Assembly (NCBI GenBank): GCA_963705545.1
Contig: CAVPJX010000002.1
Location: 310,001-374,000, forward strand
Source of the DNA: DATBLY01 sp963705545
Lineage (GTDB): Bacteria; Actinomycetota; UBA4738; HRBIN12
Length of the DNA: 64,000 bases
Reading direction: 5' to 3'
The position numbers and the translations under genes were made by a program. Position 1 is the first letter of the stretch. Every line of letters begins with the position of its first letter. Shown here in pieces: positions 7,251 through 15,801 of the stretch. Under the pieces are notes generated by a model. That model made no database searches, was not told the DNA's origin, and saw only the letters and a program-made list of their open reading frames with translations.

Positions 7251-9239
7251 ATGGGTCGTCATTTCCGCATGTACGGCGCGCCCGTCCGCGAGGAGGACAA
7301 GCGGCCGATCACGCGCTCGACGATCAAGCGGGTCGTCGGGATCTTCCGGCCGTACCGGGCCAAGGTCACGGTCGTCGGGATCGCGATCGTCATCACCTCC
7401 GCGCTCGGCATCGCGAACCCCCTGCTGATCAAGCAGGTGTTCGACAACGGCCTGCATTGCACGAACACGTCGTGCGACCCGGACCTGCCGGTGGTGTATC
7501 GCCTCGTGGCCCTGATGATCGCGATCCCGATCATCACCGGGGTGATCGGGGTTGGGCAGACCTACCTGTCGAACCTGGTCGGCCTGCGGGTGATGCAGGA
7601 CCTGCGCGACGCGCTCTATCGCCACCTGCAGTTCATGCACGTCCGGTTCTTCACGTCGACCCGGACGGGCGAGATCCAGTCGCGCCTGGCGAACGACGTC
7701 GGCGGCGTCCAGGGCGTGGTGACGAACACGGCCTCGTCGCTCCTGGCCAACGTCGTGATCATCACGAGCACGCTGATCGCGATGCTGATCCTGTCGTGGC
7801 AGCTCACCGTGATGTCGCTCGCGATCACCCCCGTGTTCATCTGGCTCACGGTGAAGGTCGGACGGGCGCGCCGCGAGGTAGCGACGAACACCCAGAAGAC
7901 GCTCGCCGACATGACGGCGATCACCGAGGAGACCTTGAGCGTCAGCGGGATCTTGCTGTCGAAGTCGTTCGGGAGGCAGCGTCACGAGATCGACCGGTTC
8001 CGCCAGGAGAACGAGCGGCTGACCGGGTTCACGATCCGTCAGACGATGATCGGTCAGTCGTTCTTCGCGATCGTCGGGACCTTCTTCTCGATCATGCCGG
8101 CGCTCACGTACCTGGTGGTCGCCTGGGTCACTTCGTCGAACCCAGCAGCGATGACGGCCGGAACGATCGTGGCCTTCACCACGCTCCAGTCGCGGATCTT
8201 CTTCCCGATCGGCTCGATGCTGCAGATCTCGAACGACGTGCAGACCTCGTTCGCCCTGTTCGATCGGATCTTCGAATACCTCGACCTCCCGCACGAGATC
8301 CAGGACGACCCCGAGGCCGTCGTGGTGCCGCCGTCCGAGGTCCGCGGGCAGGTTCGGCTCCGGAACGTCCGGTTCCGCTACGACACGCCCAGGCCGGAAG
8401 ATCTCCCGGTGTCGCCGACGGTGGACGAGCCGCCGCCGGTGCCGCCCGGAGCCGACGGGGGCGCGAACGGACGGCCGTGGACGCTCGACGGCGTCGACAT
8501 CGAGATCCTGCCGGGACAGCTCGCCGCACTCGTCGGGCCGTCGGGGGCGGGCAAGACCACGATCACGTACCTGGTGCCCCGGTTCTACGACGCCCAGGAG
8601 GGCGCGATCGAGATCGACGGGATCGACGTGCGCAAGATCGCCCTCGAGTCTCTGGGCGACATGATCGGGATCGTCACCCAGGAGACGTACCTGTTCCACA
8701 CGACGATCCGGCAGAACCTCCTGTACGGCAAGCCCGACGCCACGCAGGAAGAGCTCGAGGCCGCCGCGCGCGCCGCCTACATCCACGACCGGATCGTGGA
8801 GATGCCCGACGGGTACGAGACCGTCGTGGGTGAGCGCGGCTACAAGGTCTCGGGCGGCGAGAAGCAGCGGCTGGCGATCGCGCGCGTGATCTTGAAGGAC
8901 CCTCGCATCCTGATCCTCGACGAGGCGACCTCGTCGCTGGACACGACGTCGGAGCGGCTCGTCCAGGCTGCGCTCGAGCCCCTGATGCACGGTCGCACGA
9001 CGATCGCGATCGCCCACCGCCTGTCCACGATCCTGTCAGCCGACGTGATCTTCGTGGTCGAGCGTGGCCGGATCGTCGAGCGCGGGACCCACGACGAGCT
9101 CATCGCGCGCGCCGGTCTCTACGCGCAACTCTACGAGCAGCAGTTCCGTGGAGGGCTCGTCCAGGCGGAGTGCGAGGACGGCGTGATCCTGTCCACCGGC
9201 GAGGTGGTGCGCACGGCGAGCGGCTCGGGCGAGGCCTGA
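7251..9239 (+). CDS. ABC transporter, fused membrane and ATPase domains (exporter type)
   Basis: A 662-residue half-transporter. A six-helix membrane domain spans roughly residues 35-340, then an ATPase domain with Walker A GPSGAGKTT (about 430), signature VSGGEKQRL, Walker B RILILDEATSSLD and H-loop IAHRLS. The order membrane-then-ATPase is that of MsbA/LmrA-type exporters. Two cysteines sit in the first external loop (CTNTSCDPD). A Pro/Gly-rich insert of about 35 residues splits the first beta strands of the ATPase domain. A near-perfect ribosome site AGGAGG precedes ATG 7251. The cargo is unknown, and no partner half-transporter gene is adjacent, so a homodimer is likely. Confidence 0.92.
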   Translation: MGRHFRMYGAPVREEDKRPITRSTIKRVVGIFRPYRAKVTVVGIAIVITSALGIANPLLIKQVFDNGLHCTNTSCDPDLPVVYRLVALMIAIPIITGVIGVGQTYLSNLVGLRVMQDLRDALYRHLQFMHVRFFTSTRTGEIQSRLANDVGGVQGVVTNTASSLLANVVIITSTLIAMLILSWQLTVMSLAITPVFIWLTVKVGRARREVATNTQKTLADMTAITEETLSVSGILLSKSFGRQRHEIDRFRQENERLTGFTIRQTMIGQSFFAIVGTFFSIMPALTYLVVAWVTSSNPAAMTAGTIVAFTTLQSRIFFPIGSMLQISNDVQTSFALFDRIFEYLDLPHEIQDDPEAVVVPPSEVRGQVRLRNVRFRYDTPRPEDLPVSPTVDEPPPVPPGADGGANGRPWTLDGVDIEILPGQLAALVGPSGAGKTTITYLVPRFYDAQEGAIEIDGIDVRKIALESLGDMIGIVTQETYLFHTTIRQNLLYGKPDATQEELEAAARAAYIHDRIVEMPDGYETVVGERGYKVSGGEKQRLAIARVILKDPRILILDEATSSLDTTSERLVQAALEPLMHGRTTIAIAHRLSTILSADVIFVVERGRIVERGTHDELIARAGLYAQLYEQQFRGGLVQAECEDGVILSTGEVVRTASGSGEA

Positions 9240-9268
9240 TCCGCAGGGTTCCTGGTCAGCTCGTCCGA

Positions 9269-9769
9269 TCAACCCAGGCGCTTGGCGTACGACAGCAGGA
9301 CGAACCCGTCGGGGAAGACGCGGTCCTCGCCCCGTTCGTAGCCGAGCCGCTCGTACATCCGCTGCGCGGCCGCCATCCGCTGGGTCGTGTGCAGCGTCAT
9401 GAGCGTCTTGCCGCGCTCCATCGCCATCCGCTCGCACGCCTCCATCAGCAGCGGGCCCACGCCGCGCCCCCGCCAGCCGGGATGCACGCCGAGCATCCGG
9501 ATGTGCGCCTCGTGCCGCCGCAAGGGCGGATCCTCCGGTTCCTCGACACGGGCGAGCAGCTCGAGCGTCGCGCTGCCGACGATCCGGCTCCCGTCGAGGG
9601 CGACGACGATCGTCGTGCGGTCGGCTCGCCCGGACACGTCGGCGATCCGCGCCAGGTACTCCTCCCAGTCGCCGTCGCCGGGGCGTGCGAACTCCGCGTA
9701 CGCGCCGGCGGTGACGCGGCCGACCTCCTCGTGCTCGTGCTCGAAGGCTTCGCGGATCAGGAGCGACAT
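9269..9769 (-). CDS. GNAT family N-acetyltransferase
   Basis: A 166-residue acetyltransferase with the acetyl-CoA loop in HIRMLGVHPGWRGRGVG and the C-terminal helix region AAAQRMYERLGYERG. The start is set at ATG 9769 because the frame upstream lacks conserved sequence and a -10-like element lies seven bases before this ATG. The substrate is unknown. It converges with the ABC exporter and diverges from the MarR gene. Confidence 0.88.
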   Translation of the reverse strand: MSLLIREAFEHEHEEVGRVTAGAYAEFARPGDGDWEEYLARIADVSGRADRTTIVVALDGSRIVGSATLELLARVEEPEDPPLRRHEAHIRMLGVHPGWRGRGVGPLLMEACERMAMERGKTLMTLHTTQRMAAAQRMYERLGYERGEDRVFPDGFVLLSYAKRLG

Positions 9770-9776
9770 GGCCCTC

Positions 9777-9782
9777 AGGCTA
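9777..9782 (-). promoter_or_regulatory. -10-like element for a leaderless GNAT transcript
   Basis: On the minus strand TAGCCT is followed by seven bases and the ATG at 9769, with no ribosome site. This supports the shorter start for the GNAT gene. Confidence 0.35.
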
Positions 9783-9833
9783 GCGAGCGCCGATCCGGCC
9801 GACCCGAGGGTCGGCGAGAGGTCGTCAGTGGGG

Positions 9834-9863
9834 TTGACGGTCCTCGACACGCGAGCAGACGAT
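9834..9863 (+). promoter_or_regulatory. Possible promoter of the MarR gene
   Basis: TTGACG (9834-9839), an 18-base spacer and GACGAT (9858-9863), then six bases to the ATG. The -35 is good and the -10 has a mismatch at its first base. The placement again implies a leaderless message. Confidence 0.4.
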
Positions 9864-9869
9864 GCAGCC

Positions 9870-10304
9870 ATGACCGAACCGGATCTCGCACGGCTGCTCC
9901 TCGAGGGTCATCGCGCGCTCTCGTCGCAGCTCGTCGAGGCGCTCGAGGAACGGGGATGGTCCGACGTACGGCCGGGGCACCTCGCCGTCTTCCTGCACGT
10001 GGACCGTCGTTCGGGGACGCGGCTGACCGAGCTCGCCCGGCGCGGGCGGATCACGAAGCAGGCGATGATGCTGCTGGTCGACGAGCTCGAGTCGCGTGGG
10101 TACGTCCGACGCGTCGACGATCCCTCCGACGGTCGCGCGAAGGTCGTGCGGCTCACGGCCCGGGGACGCCGGGCCGTGGCGGACTCCCGGCGCGCCGTGC
10201 AGGCGACCGAGGTCCGGCTCCGCCGAGAGATCGGTGATCGTCGGGTCGAGGCGCTCCGCGAGTCGCTCGAGCTCCTGGTCGGCGACGGCGGGTCCGGGTC
10301 CTGA
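9870..10304 (+). CDS. MarR family transcriptional regulator
   Basis: A 144-residue winged-helix protein. The recognition region reads TELARRGRITKQAMMLLVDELESRGYV, and the wing contains DPSDGRAKVVRLTARG, which is the hallmark of MarR proteins. These homodimers repress nearby genes and respond to small aromatic or oxidising ligands. The divergent GNAT gene is a natural candidate target (inference), but I see no clear palindromic operator between the two genes. Confidence 0.92.
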   Translation: MTEPDLARLLLEGHRALSSQLVEALEERGWSDVRPGHLAVFLHVDRRSGTRLTELARRGRITKQAMMLLVDELESRGYVRRVDDPSDGRAKVVRLTARGRRAVADSRRAVQATEVRLRREIGDRRVEALRESLELLVGDGGSGS

Positions 10305-10330
10305 CCGACGAGGGGACCGACCGGTACCCT
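10301..10330 (+). promoter_or_regulatory. Possible promoter of the DUF309 gene
   Basis: CTGACC (10301-10306), an 18-base spacer and TACCCT (10325-10330), then six bases to the ATG at 10337. No ribosome site lies between, so the message would be leaderless. Confidence 0.4.
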
Positions 10331-10336
10331 CGATGG

Positions 10337-10828
10337 ATGCCTGAGGAAGCGAAAGGCAAGACCGGGCTCCCGAGCGAGCGCAGGCAGAAGCCGGAGCGAC
10401 CGCGGGACCGGCTGGGACGGCCGCAGCCATGGGACGCGCCGAACGAGCTCGTGCTCGAGGACTTCGACCACCTGTCGCTCGAGGAGAATCACGAGCTGGC
10501 TCGGCGTCACGCCCGCGCCGGCCGCTACTTCCCCGCGCACGAGGCATGGGAGACGGCCTGGAAGCAGGCCCGCGATACCGACGAGGCCGAGTTCTTCAAG
10601 GGCCTGTCCCAGATGGGCGCGGGCTACGTGCACTTCCGCCGGGGCAACCCCCATGGGACGAAGACCCTGCTCCGCCGGGCGGCCTCGCGCGTGGGCACGT
10701 ACCCGGATGGACATCGGGGCATCGCGACACAGACGCTCCGGGACCGGCTGCTGGCCGATGCCGCCGCCGTCGAGGCGGGGGACCTGATCCCGGGCGAGGA
10801 CACGGCCCTCGAACCCCCGCCCGTGTAA
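10337..10828 (+). CDS. DUF309 domain protein
   Basis: A 163-residue protein. After a basic N-terminal tail of about 45 residues comes the DUF309 core: RYFPAHEAWETAWK, FFKGLSQMGAGYVHF and the GNPHGTKTLLRRA helix. The family is widespread, all-helical and of unknown biochemical function; the conserved His/Glu residues suggest a binding or catalytic pocket. It is followed by a methyltransferase gene 78 bases downstream that may belong to the same unit. Confidence 0.85.
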   Translation: MPEEAKGKTGLPSERRQKPERPRDRLGRPQPWDAPNELVLEDFDHLSLEENHELARRHARAGRYFPAHEAWETAWKQARDTDEAEFFKGLSQMGAGYVHFRRGNPHGTKTLLRRAASRVGTYPDGHRGIATQTLRDRLLADAAAVEAGDLIPGEDTALEPPPV

Positions 10829-10906
10829 CCTCGATGCATGCTGCCGTGGCCGCGGGAGGACGGCGGTTGACGTCGACATGCCCCCGCGTGAGACCATGGA
10901 GTGGAG

Positions 10907-11641
10907 ATGAGCCAGATCGCACCGACCGAGCTGGTGTGGAAGGGCCGTACGGGTCCGTTCACGATCGCGTTGAACCCGGGGGTCTTCAGCCCCACCCACA
11001 CGAGCCGCACGATCGCCGATGCCCTCGAGATCGGTCCCGACGACACCGTGATCGACGTGGGCTGCGGCAGCGGCGTCCTGTCGTTCGTGGCGGCCCGCCT
11101 AGGCGCCCGCCGCGTGATCGGTTGCGACCTCTCCGAGGAAGCCGTTGAGGCCGCCACGCGGAACGCGCGCCGCCTCGGGCTGCACGACCGGGTGGAGTTC
11201 CGGGCGGGGGACCTCCTCCAGCCCGTGCGCGACGAGCAGGCCACCGTCTTGATCGGCGACGTCTCGGGGATCCCCGACGAGATCGCGCAGGTGGCGGGCT
11301 GGTTCCCCGACGGTCGAGCCGGTGGGCCGACCGGCGCGGAGCTCCCGCGGATGATGCTCGAGAGCATCGGCGAGACCCAGACGCTCGCCTCCGGTGGACG
11401 CCTGTACCTGCCCACCGGGACGATCCAGGACGAGCGGTCGATCCTCGAGGCCGCGCGCCGGCTCTTCGGAGACAACATGGAGTCCGTGCTCTCGCGCGAG
11501 TTCCCGCTGCCGGACATCGTCGGCAAGTCGGTGGCGGCGGCGCGGATGATGAAGGAGGGGCTCCTGAACCTCCACCGGCGCGGCAGCCGCTGGCTCTGGC
11601 GCCTGCAGATCTGGCGCTGCATCCGCAACCCGATCGGCTGA
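10907..11641 (+). CDS. SAM-dependent methyltransferase (PrmA/MTS-like Rossmann fold)
   Basis: A 244-residue class I methyltransferase. Motif I is TVIDVGCGSGVLSFVAARLG, followed by VIGCDLSEEAVEAATRNARR and a GDLL segment. The N-terminal part TGPFTIALNPGVFSP resembles enzymes that act on proteins or small aromatic substrates, but it lacks the ribosomal-protein-binding domain of true PrmA. The C-terminal 30 residues are basic and Trp/Arg-rich. ATG 10907 is preferred over GTG 10901 because GGAG lies at suitable distance. The substrate is unknown. Confidence 0.8.
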   Translation: MSQIAPTELVWKGRTGPFTIALNPGVFSPTHTSRTIADALEIGPDDTVIDVGCGSGVLSFVAARLGARRVIGCDLSEEAVEAATRNARRLGLHDRVEFRAGDLLQPVRDEQATVLIGDVSGIPDEIAQVAGWFPDGRAGGPTGAELPRMMLESIGETQTLASGGRLYLPTGTIQDERSILEAARRLFGDNMESVLSREFPLPDIVGKSVAAARMMKEGLLNLHRRGSRWLWRLQIWRCIRNPIG

Positions 11642-11650
11642 GCCGGGGCG

Positions 11651-12157
11651 TCACCCGTCGGGTCGCTGTACCGCGATCGCGTCGACGCTGAACCCCGCCT
11701 CGCGCAGGTGGTCCGCGCCCCCTCTGTCGATCGCCAACACGATCCGCTCGACGGTGACGCCGCTGCTCTCGAGGGCGCGTGCGGCGGCGAGGACCTGGTG
11801 CCCCGTGGTCGAAACGTCCTCGATCAGCAGGGCGCGCGCGCCGGGCGGCGCGTGGCCCTCCACCTGCCCGCGCGTCCCGTACGCCTTCGGCTCCTTGCGG
11901 ACGACGGCGACGGGGAGCTCCGTCTCGAGGGCGACCGCTGCCACCAGCAGCGTCGCCGCGCCCTCGGGCGCGGCGACGAGGTCGGCGCCGGGCGGGATCC
12001 GCGCCGCGATCGCGCGCGCGAGCGCGCGGAGCAGGTCCGGCCGGGTCAGGAAGCGGAACTTGTCGAAGTAGACGCTCGAGCGCGCCCCGCTCGACAGGAC
12101 GAAGTCCCCGTGCAGCTCGGACGCATCGATCAGACGCCGGGCCAGGTCCTCGTCCAT
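11651..12157 (-). CDS. pyrE: Orotate phosphoribosyltransferase
   Basis: A 168-residue type I phosphoribosyltransferase. The PRPP-binding motif is LLIEDVSTTGHQ, the flexible-loop region contains RKEPKAYGTRGQVEG as in PyrE, and the N-terminal GDFVLSSGARSSVYFDK matches the orotate-binding part. It converts orotate and PRPP to OMP, the step after the reaction of the divergent pyrD product. The ATG at 12157 leaves only 22 bases to the pyrD start, and both genes appear to use one shared -10 element. Confidence 0.92.
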   Translation of the reverse strand: MDEDLARRLIDASELHGDFVLSSGARSSVYFDKFRFLTRPDLLRALARAIAARIPPGADLVAAPEGAATLLVAAVALETELPVAVVRKEPKAYGTRGQVEGHAPPGARALLIEDVSTTGHQVLAAARALESSGVTVERIVLAIDRGGADHLREAGFSVDAIAVQRPDG

Positions 12158-12164
12158 GGCCGGG

Positions 12165-12171
12165 TAGCATA
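12165..12171. promoter_or_regulatory. Shared divergent -10 element between pyrE and pyrD
   Basis: The 7-base TAGCATA reads TAGCAT on the plus strand, nine bases before the pyrD ATG. It reads TATGCT on the minus strand, eight bases before the pyrE ATG. Both are good -10 matches and both imply leaderless messages. No strong -35 is seen on either side. Confidence 0.5.
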
Positions 12172-12179
12172 GGCGCCCG

Positions 12180-13205
12180 ATGGGTTGGTACCGGACCGTC
12201 GGACGACCGCTGTTCTTCGCCCTCGATCCCGAGTCCGCCCACCGGCTCGCCCTCGGGCTGCTCGGTCTGCCGCTGCCGTGGCGGGCGATCGGCGGAGCCA
12301 CCACGGACCTTCGCCAAGGTGTGACCCTCGCCGGGATCCCCCTCCGCAACCCGATCGGCCTCGCCGCCGGGTTCGACAAGTCCCTGCGGCGACTCGACGC
12401 CCTGGGACGGCTCGGGTTCGGGTACGTCGTGGGGGGCACGATCACCCGCGAGCCCAGGTCGGGGAACGCGCGGCCTCGGATCGTCCGAGACCGGGCGGAC
12501 GGCGCCCTCACGAACGCGATGGGTTTGCCGAACCCCGGGGTCGAGGCCGCGGCGCGCGCGCTCGCCGTCGGTCGTCGCACGGCACCCCGCCTCGTCAGCG
12601 TCGCCGACGAGGCGGTCCGGGACGCGGCCGCCGTCGTCGAGCGGCTGGCGCCGCTCGCCGACGGCCTGGAGCTGAACGCGAGCTGTCCGAACGTGTCGTG
12701 GGGCCGGGATCGTGATCGAGAGGCTCATCTCGGAGCGCTCCTGGATGCCTTCCGCGAGCGGACCGACCGGCCCGTGTTCGTGAAGCTCCCGCCCTTCGCG
12801 ACCGACGTCGAGCGAGAGGCCGTGCTGGCGCTCGCGCGCGTCGCGCAGGCGCACGGCGCCGCCGGACTGACCTGCTCGAACACCCTGCCGGTCGAGGATC
12901 CCCGGCTCTCGGCCGGCGCCGGCGGCCGGTCGGGACGACCCCTCACCGCACGAACGCGCGCGCTCGTGGCGGAGGTGGTGTCGGCAACCGGGGGAGCGCT
13001 GCCGGTGAACGCGTGCGGCGGGATCTCGACGGCCGAGGACGTGGTGGCCTGCCTCGAGGCCGGCGCGACCACCGTCCAGCTGTACACCGCCCTCATCTTC
13101 GAGGGTCCCGGCGTCGTCGGGCGTCTGACGGAGGAGCTCGCGCGTTCCCTGGCCGAGCGGGGCGTGACCGTTCCCGGCCTCGCCGGCGCCGCGGCCGGTG
13201 CTTGA
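12180..13205 (+). CDS. pyrD: Dihydroorotate dehydrogenase, class 2 scaffold with Cys at the catalytic position
   Basis: A 341-residue FMN enzyme of pyrimidine synthesis. The N-terminal helix pair with LDPESAHRL, the GLAAGFDK and GTITREPRSGNARPR segments and the length fit the membrane-associated quinone-dependent class 2. However, the catalytic segment reads LNASCPNV, with Cys169 where class 2 enzymes normally have Ser; Cys is the class 1 residue. The GGRSGRPL and QLYTALIFEGP segments of the FMN site are present. It is divergent from pyrE. Quinone dependence is therefore likely from the scaffold but not certain. Confidence 0.88.
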   Translation: MGWYRTVGRPLFFALDPESAHRLALGLLGLPLPWRAIGGATTDLRQGVTLAGIPLRNPIGLAAGFDKSLRRLDALGRLGFGYVVGGTITREPRSGNARPRIVRDRADGALTNAMGLPNPGVEAAARALAVGRRTAPRLVSVADEAVRDAAAVVERLAPLADGLELNASCPNVSWGRDRDREAHLGALLDAFRERTDRPVFVKLPPFATDVEREAVLALARVAQAHGAAGLTCSNTLPVEDPRLSAGAGGRSGRPLTARTRALVAEVVSATGGALPVNACGGISTAEDVVACLEAGATTVQLYTALIFEGPGVVGRLTEELARSLAERGVTVPGLAGAAAGA

Positions 13206-13332
13206 CCCCGGCGGAGCCCCGGGGCACGGCGGGATCCGAGGCGGTCGACGTCCCGGTTGCTGGCGGCTGGCATCCCGTTCAAGATGGTCGGCTAGCCCAT
13301 AGGGGCGGTCCGCGGACGGAGGGGGATCCAGG

Positions 13333-14454
13333 GTGGCCGAGGCCGCTGCACAGGTGCACGGGGAGCGCGCGTCGGACGATCCGACGATCGCCGTTCGCCT
13401 CGAGCGCGTCGTCAAGCGGTTCGGCGGCGTCGTGGCCGTGGACGGCGTGGACCTTGACGTCCGGGAGGGCGAGTTCTTCTCGATGCTGGGTCCGTCGGGA
13501 TCGGGCAAGACCACCTGCCTGCGGATGATCGCTGGCTTCGAGCAGCCGACCGAAGGCCGGATCGTGCTGAACGGGCAGGAGGTGTCCGGCCTCGCCCCGT
13601 ACGAGCGCGACGTGAACACCGTCTTCCAGGACTATGCGCTCTTCCCGCACATGACGGTCGCGGCGAACGTCGGCTACGGGCTCATGGTGCGGAGGGTCTC
13701 GCGGGCCGAGCGCCGATCGCGGGTCGACGAGGCGCTGGCGATGGTCCAGCTCTCGGCGTTCGGTGAGCGCAAGCCGGCGCAGCTCTCGGGCGGACAGCGG
13801 CAGCGAGTCGCGCTCGCCCGGGCGCTCGTGAACCGGCCGAAGGTCCTCCTGCTGGACGAGCCGCTCGGCGCCCTCGACCTGAAGCTCCGCCAGGCGATGC
13901 AGATCGAGCTGAAGGAGATCCAGCGCGAGGTGGGTCTCACCTTCATCTACGTGACGCACGATCAGGAGGAAGCGCTCACGATGAGCGACCGGATGGCCGT
14001 CTTCAGTCACGGCCGGATCGAGCAGGTGGGCTCGCCGGCGGAGGTGTACGAGCGGCCGGCGACGGGATTCGTCGCTGGGTTCGTCGGGGTCTCGAACGTG
14101 CTCGAGGGCGACGCGGCCGAGCGGATCACGGGCGACCGGCATGCGTTCACGATCCGGCCCGAGAAGATCGCGATGGTCGAACCGGCGCGCGCCACGGCCG
14201 AGGACGAGTGCACGGCGACCGGGCGCGTGCACGAGGTCGTATACCTGGGTGCCGTGACCCGATACCTCGTCTCGCTCGACGGCGGCGGCGAGCTGGTCGT
14301 GATGCGACAGAACCTCGACACGTCGTCGATGGAGGCGCTGCAGGTCAAGGGGGAGGCGGTGCGCCTGATGTGGAAGCGCGGCAACAACCGGCCGGTGGAA
14401 GAAGCCGCCGGCGCGGCGGAAGGGTCGATCGACCAAGAGGAGGGGGCTCGATGA
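13333..14454 (+). CDS. potA: Polyamine-type ABC importer, ATPase subunit (copy 1)
   Basis: A 373-residue ATPase with Walker A GPSGSGKTT, signature LSGGQRQRVALARAL, Walker B LLLDEPLGALD and a C-terminal TOBE-like regulatory domain (FTIRPEKI). The stretch ERDVNTVFQDYALFPHMTV is typical of PotA-type spermidine/putrescine systems. Start GTG 13333 has GGGGGA upstream. Its stop overlaps the ATG of the binding-protein gene. Order potA-D-B-C matches the second system at 47.9 kb. Exact substrate (putrescine, spermidine or a related amine) is inferred from family only. Confidence 0.9.
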   Translation: MAEAAAQVHGERASDDPTIAVRLERVVKRFGGVVAVDGVDLDVREGEFFSMLGPSGSGKTTCLRMIAGFEQPTEGRIVLNGQEVSGLAPYERDVNTVFQDYALFPHMTVAANVGYGLMVRRVSRAERRSRVDEALAMVQLSAFGERKPAQLSGGQRQRVALARALVNRPKVLLLDEPLGALDLKLRQAMQIELKEIQREVGLTFIYVTHDQEEALTMSDRMAVFSHGRIEQVGSPAEVYERPATGFVAGFVGVSNVLEGDAAERITGDRHAFTIRPEKIAMVEPARATAEDECTATGRVHEVVYLGAVTRYLVSLDGGGELVVMRQNLDTSSMEALQVKGEAVRLMWKRGNNRPVEEAAGAAEGSIDQEEGAR

Positions 14455-15737
14455 GGAAGATGCGATGGCTAGCCGTCGTCGGTGTGCTCACGCTCGTCGC
14501 GGCGGCGTGTGGCGGCGACGACGGCGGCGGTGAAGGCGGCACGACCGGCGAGACCGGCGGCGCGACGGGCGAGACCGGCGGGGGGCTCGTCCCGATCTCG
14601 ACCTTCGACGCGATCGGCGAAGGCGAGGGCGAGCTCAGCCTGATCGCCTGGAACGGGTACACCGAGGACGGCTCCGTCGACCCGAACTACGACTGGGTCA
14701 CGCCGTTCGAGGACGAGACCGGGTGCCAGGTGACGGTGAAGTACGCGGACACGTCCGACGAGATGGTGACCCTGATGCGCCAGGGCGGCGGCTCGGTGTA
14801 CGACGGCGTGTCGGCCTCGGGCGACGCTTCGAACCGCTTGATCGCGGGACAGGACGTCGCCGCGGTCGATCCGGCCCTGTTCCCCGAGCTGGCGAACGTG
14901 ATCGCGCCGCTCAGCCCGACCGACGGGACGAACAACGCCCATTACGTGGTCGACGGGTACGTGTACGGCGTGCCCTACATGTACGGCCCGAACTTCCTGA
15001 TGTACAACACCGAGGTCGTCACGCCGGCCCCGACCAGCTGGGACGTCACGTTCGAACCGACGCTGGACGGGCAGCCGAACCCGTACGCGGGCAAGATCAC
15101 GGCCTACGACTCGGCGATCTTCATCGCGGACGCGGCGATGTACCTGATGACGCACCAGCCCGACCTGGGCATCACGGACCCGTACGAGCTGTCGTCGGAC
15201 CAACTCGACGCGGCGGTCGAGCTGTTGAAGGCACAGGCGCCGCTGATCACGAAGTACTGGGCGCTGTACACCGACGAGATCGACGGGTTCGTGGACGGCT
15301 CGATGGTGGCCGGGACCGCGTGGCCGGTCAACCTGAGCTACGCGGAGCTGGATGCGCCGGTCGATCAGGTGGTGCCGGTCGAGGGCGTGACCGGGTGGGC
15401 CGACACCTGGATGATCTCGGCGAACGCACCGCACCCGAACTGCATGTTGGAGTGGATGAACTGGACCCTGAGCCCGGACATCCAGGCGGAGGTCGCGTAC
15501 TGGTACGGCGCCGCCGGCAGCAACGTCAACTCGTGCGACGAGCTGCGGACGCTGCTCGGCAAGAAGTACGCGGATCTCGTGGACACCGTGCGGTACGGGA
15601 ACTGCGGCAACGCCGACTTCCTGGACTCGATCTGGGTGTGGCGCACGCCGGAGGCCAACTGCCACGACGAGCGCGGCGACATCTGCATGGACTACTCGGT
15701 CTGGCAGCAGAAGTGGACCGAGATCCGCGGCGCGTAG
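14451..15737 (+). CDS. potD: Polyamine-type ABC importer, substrate-binding lipoprotein (copy 1)
   Basis: A 428-residue exported protein with a Sec lipoprotein signal: basic MRKMR, a hydrophobic core and lipobox LVAAAC, then a Gly/Asp/Thr-rich linker. The mature part (LSLIAWNGYTEDG, GVPYMYGPNFLMYNTEVV, GSMVAGTAWPVNLSYAELD) is that of PotD/PotF-type binding proteins. Several cysteines are present near the C-terminus. It overlaps potA by four bases, with AGAGGAGGG as ribosome site. A strong hairpin follows before the permease genes, which may keep the binding protein in excess over the permeases. Confidence 0.9.
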   Translation: MRKMRWLAVVGVLTLVAAACGGDDGGGEGGTTGETGGATGETGGGLVPISTFDAIGEGEGELSLIAWNGYTEDGSVDPNYDWVTPFEDETGCQVTVKYADTSDEMVTLMRQGGGSVYDGVSASGDASNRLIAGQDVAAVDPALFPELANVIAPLSPTDGTNNAHYVVDGYVYGVPYMYGPNFLMYNTEVVTPAPTSWDVTFEPTLDGQPNPYAGKITAYDSAIFIADAAMYLMTHQPDLGITDPYELSSDQLDAAVELLKAQAPLITKYWALYTDEIDGFVDGSMVAGTAWPVNLSYAELDAPVDQVVPVEGVTGWADTWMISANAPHPNCMLEWMNWTLSPDIQAEVAYWYGAAGSNVNSCDELRTLLGKKYADLVDTVRYGNCGNADFLDSIWVWRTPEANCHDERGDICMDYSVWQQKWTEIRGA

Positions 15738-15748
15738 GGACGATCGGC

Positions 15749-15778
15749 AGCCCCGGGGACCGGACGGTCCCCGGGGCT
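15749..15778 (+). terminator. GC-rich hairpin between potD and potB
   Basis: A perfect 14-base inverted repeat (arms 15749-15762 and 15765-15778, arm AGCCCCGGGGACCG) with a two-base centre. There is no T-run, so it is more likely an attenuator or a 3'-stabilising structure than a full terminator. Position right after the binding-protein gene is typical for differential expression in ABC importer operons. Confidence 0.6.
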
Positions 15779-15801
15779 CCGTCCATCATCGGGGGGGCGA
15801 T

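Noticed and set aside
15749..15778. Reading the potD-potB hairpin as a full intrinsic terminator
   Set aside because: There is no T-run after the stem and the permease genes of the same system follow at once, so attenuation or mRNA protection is more likely.
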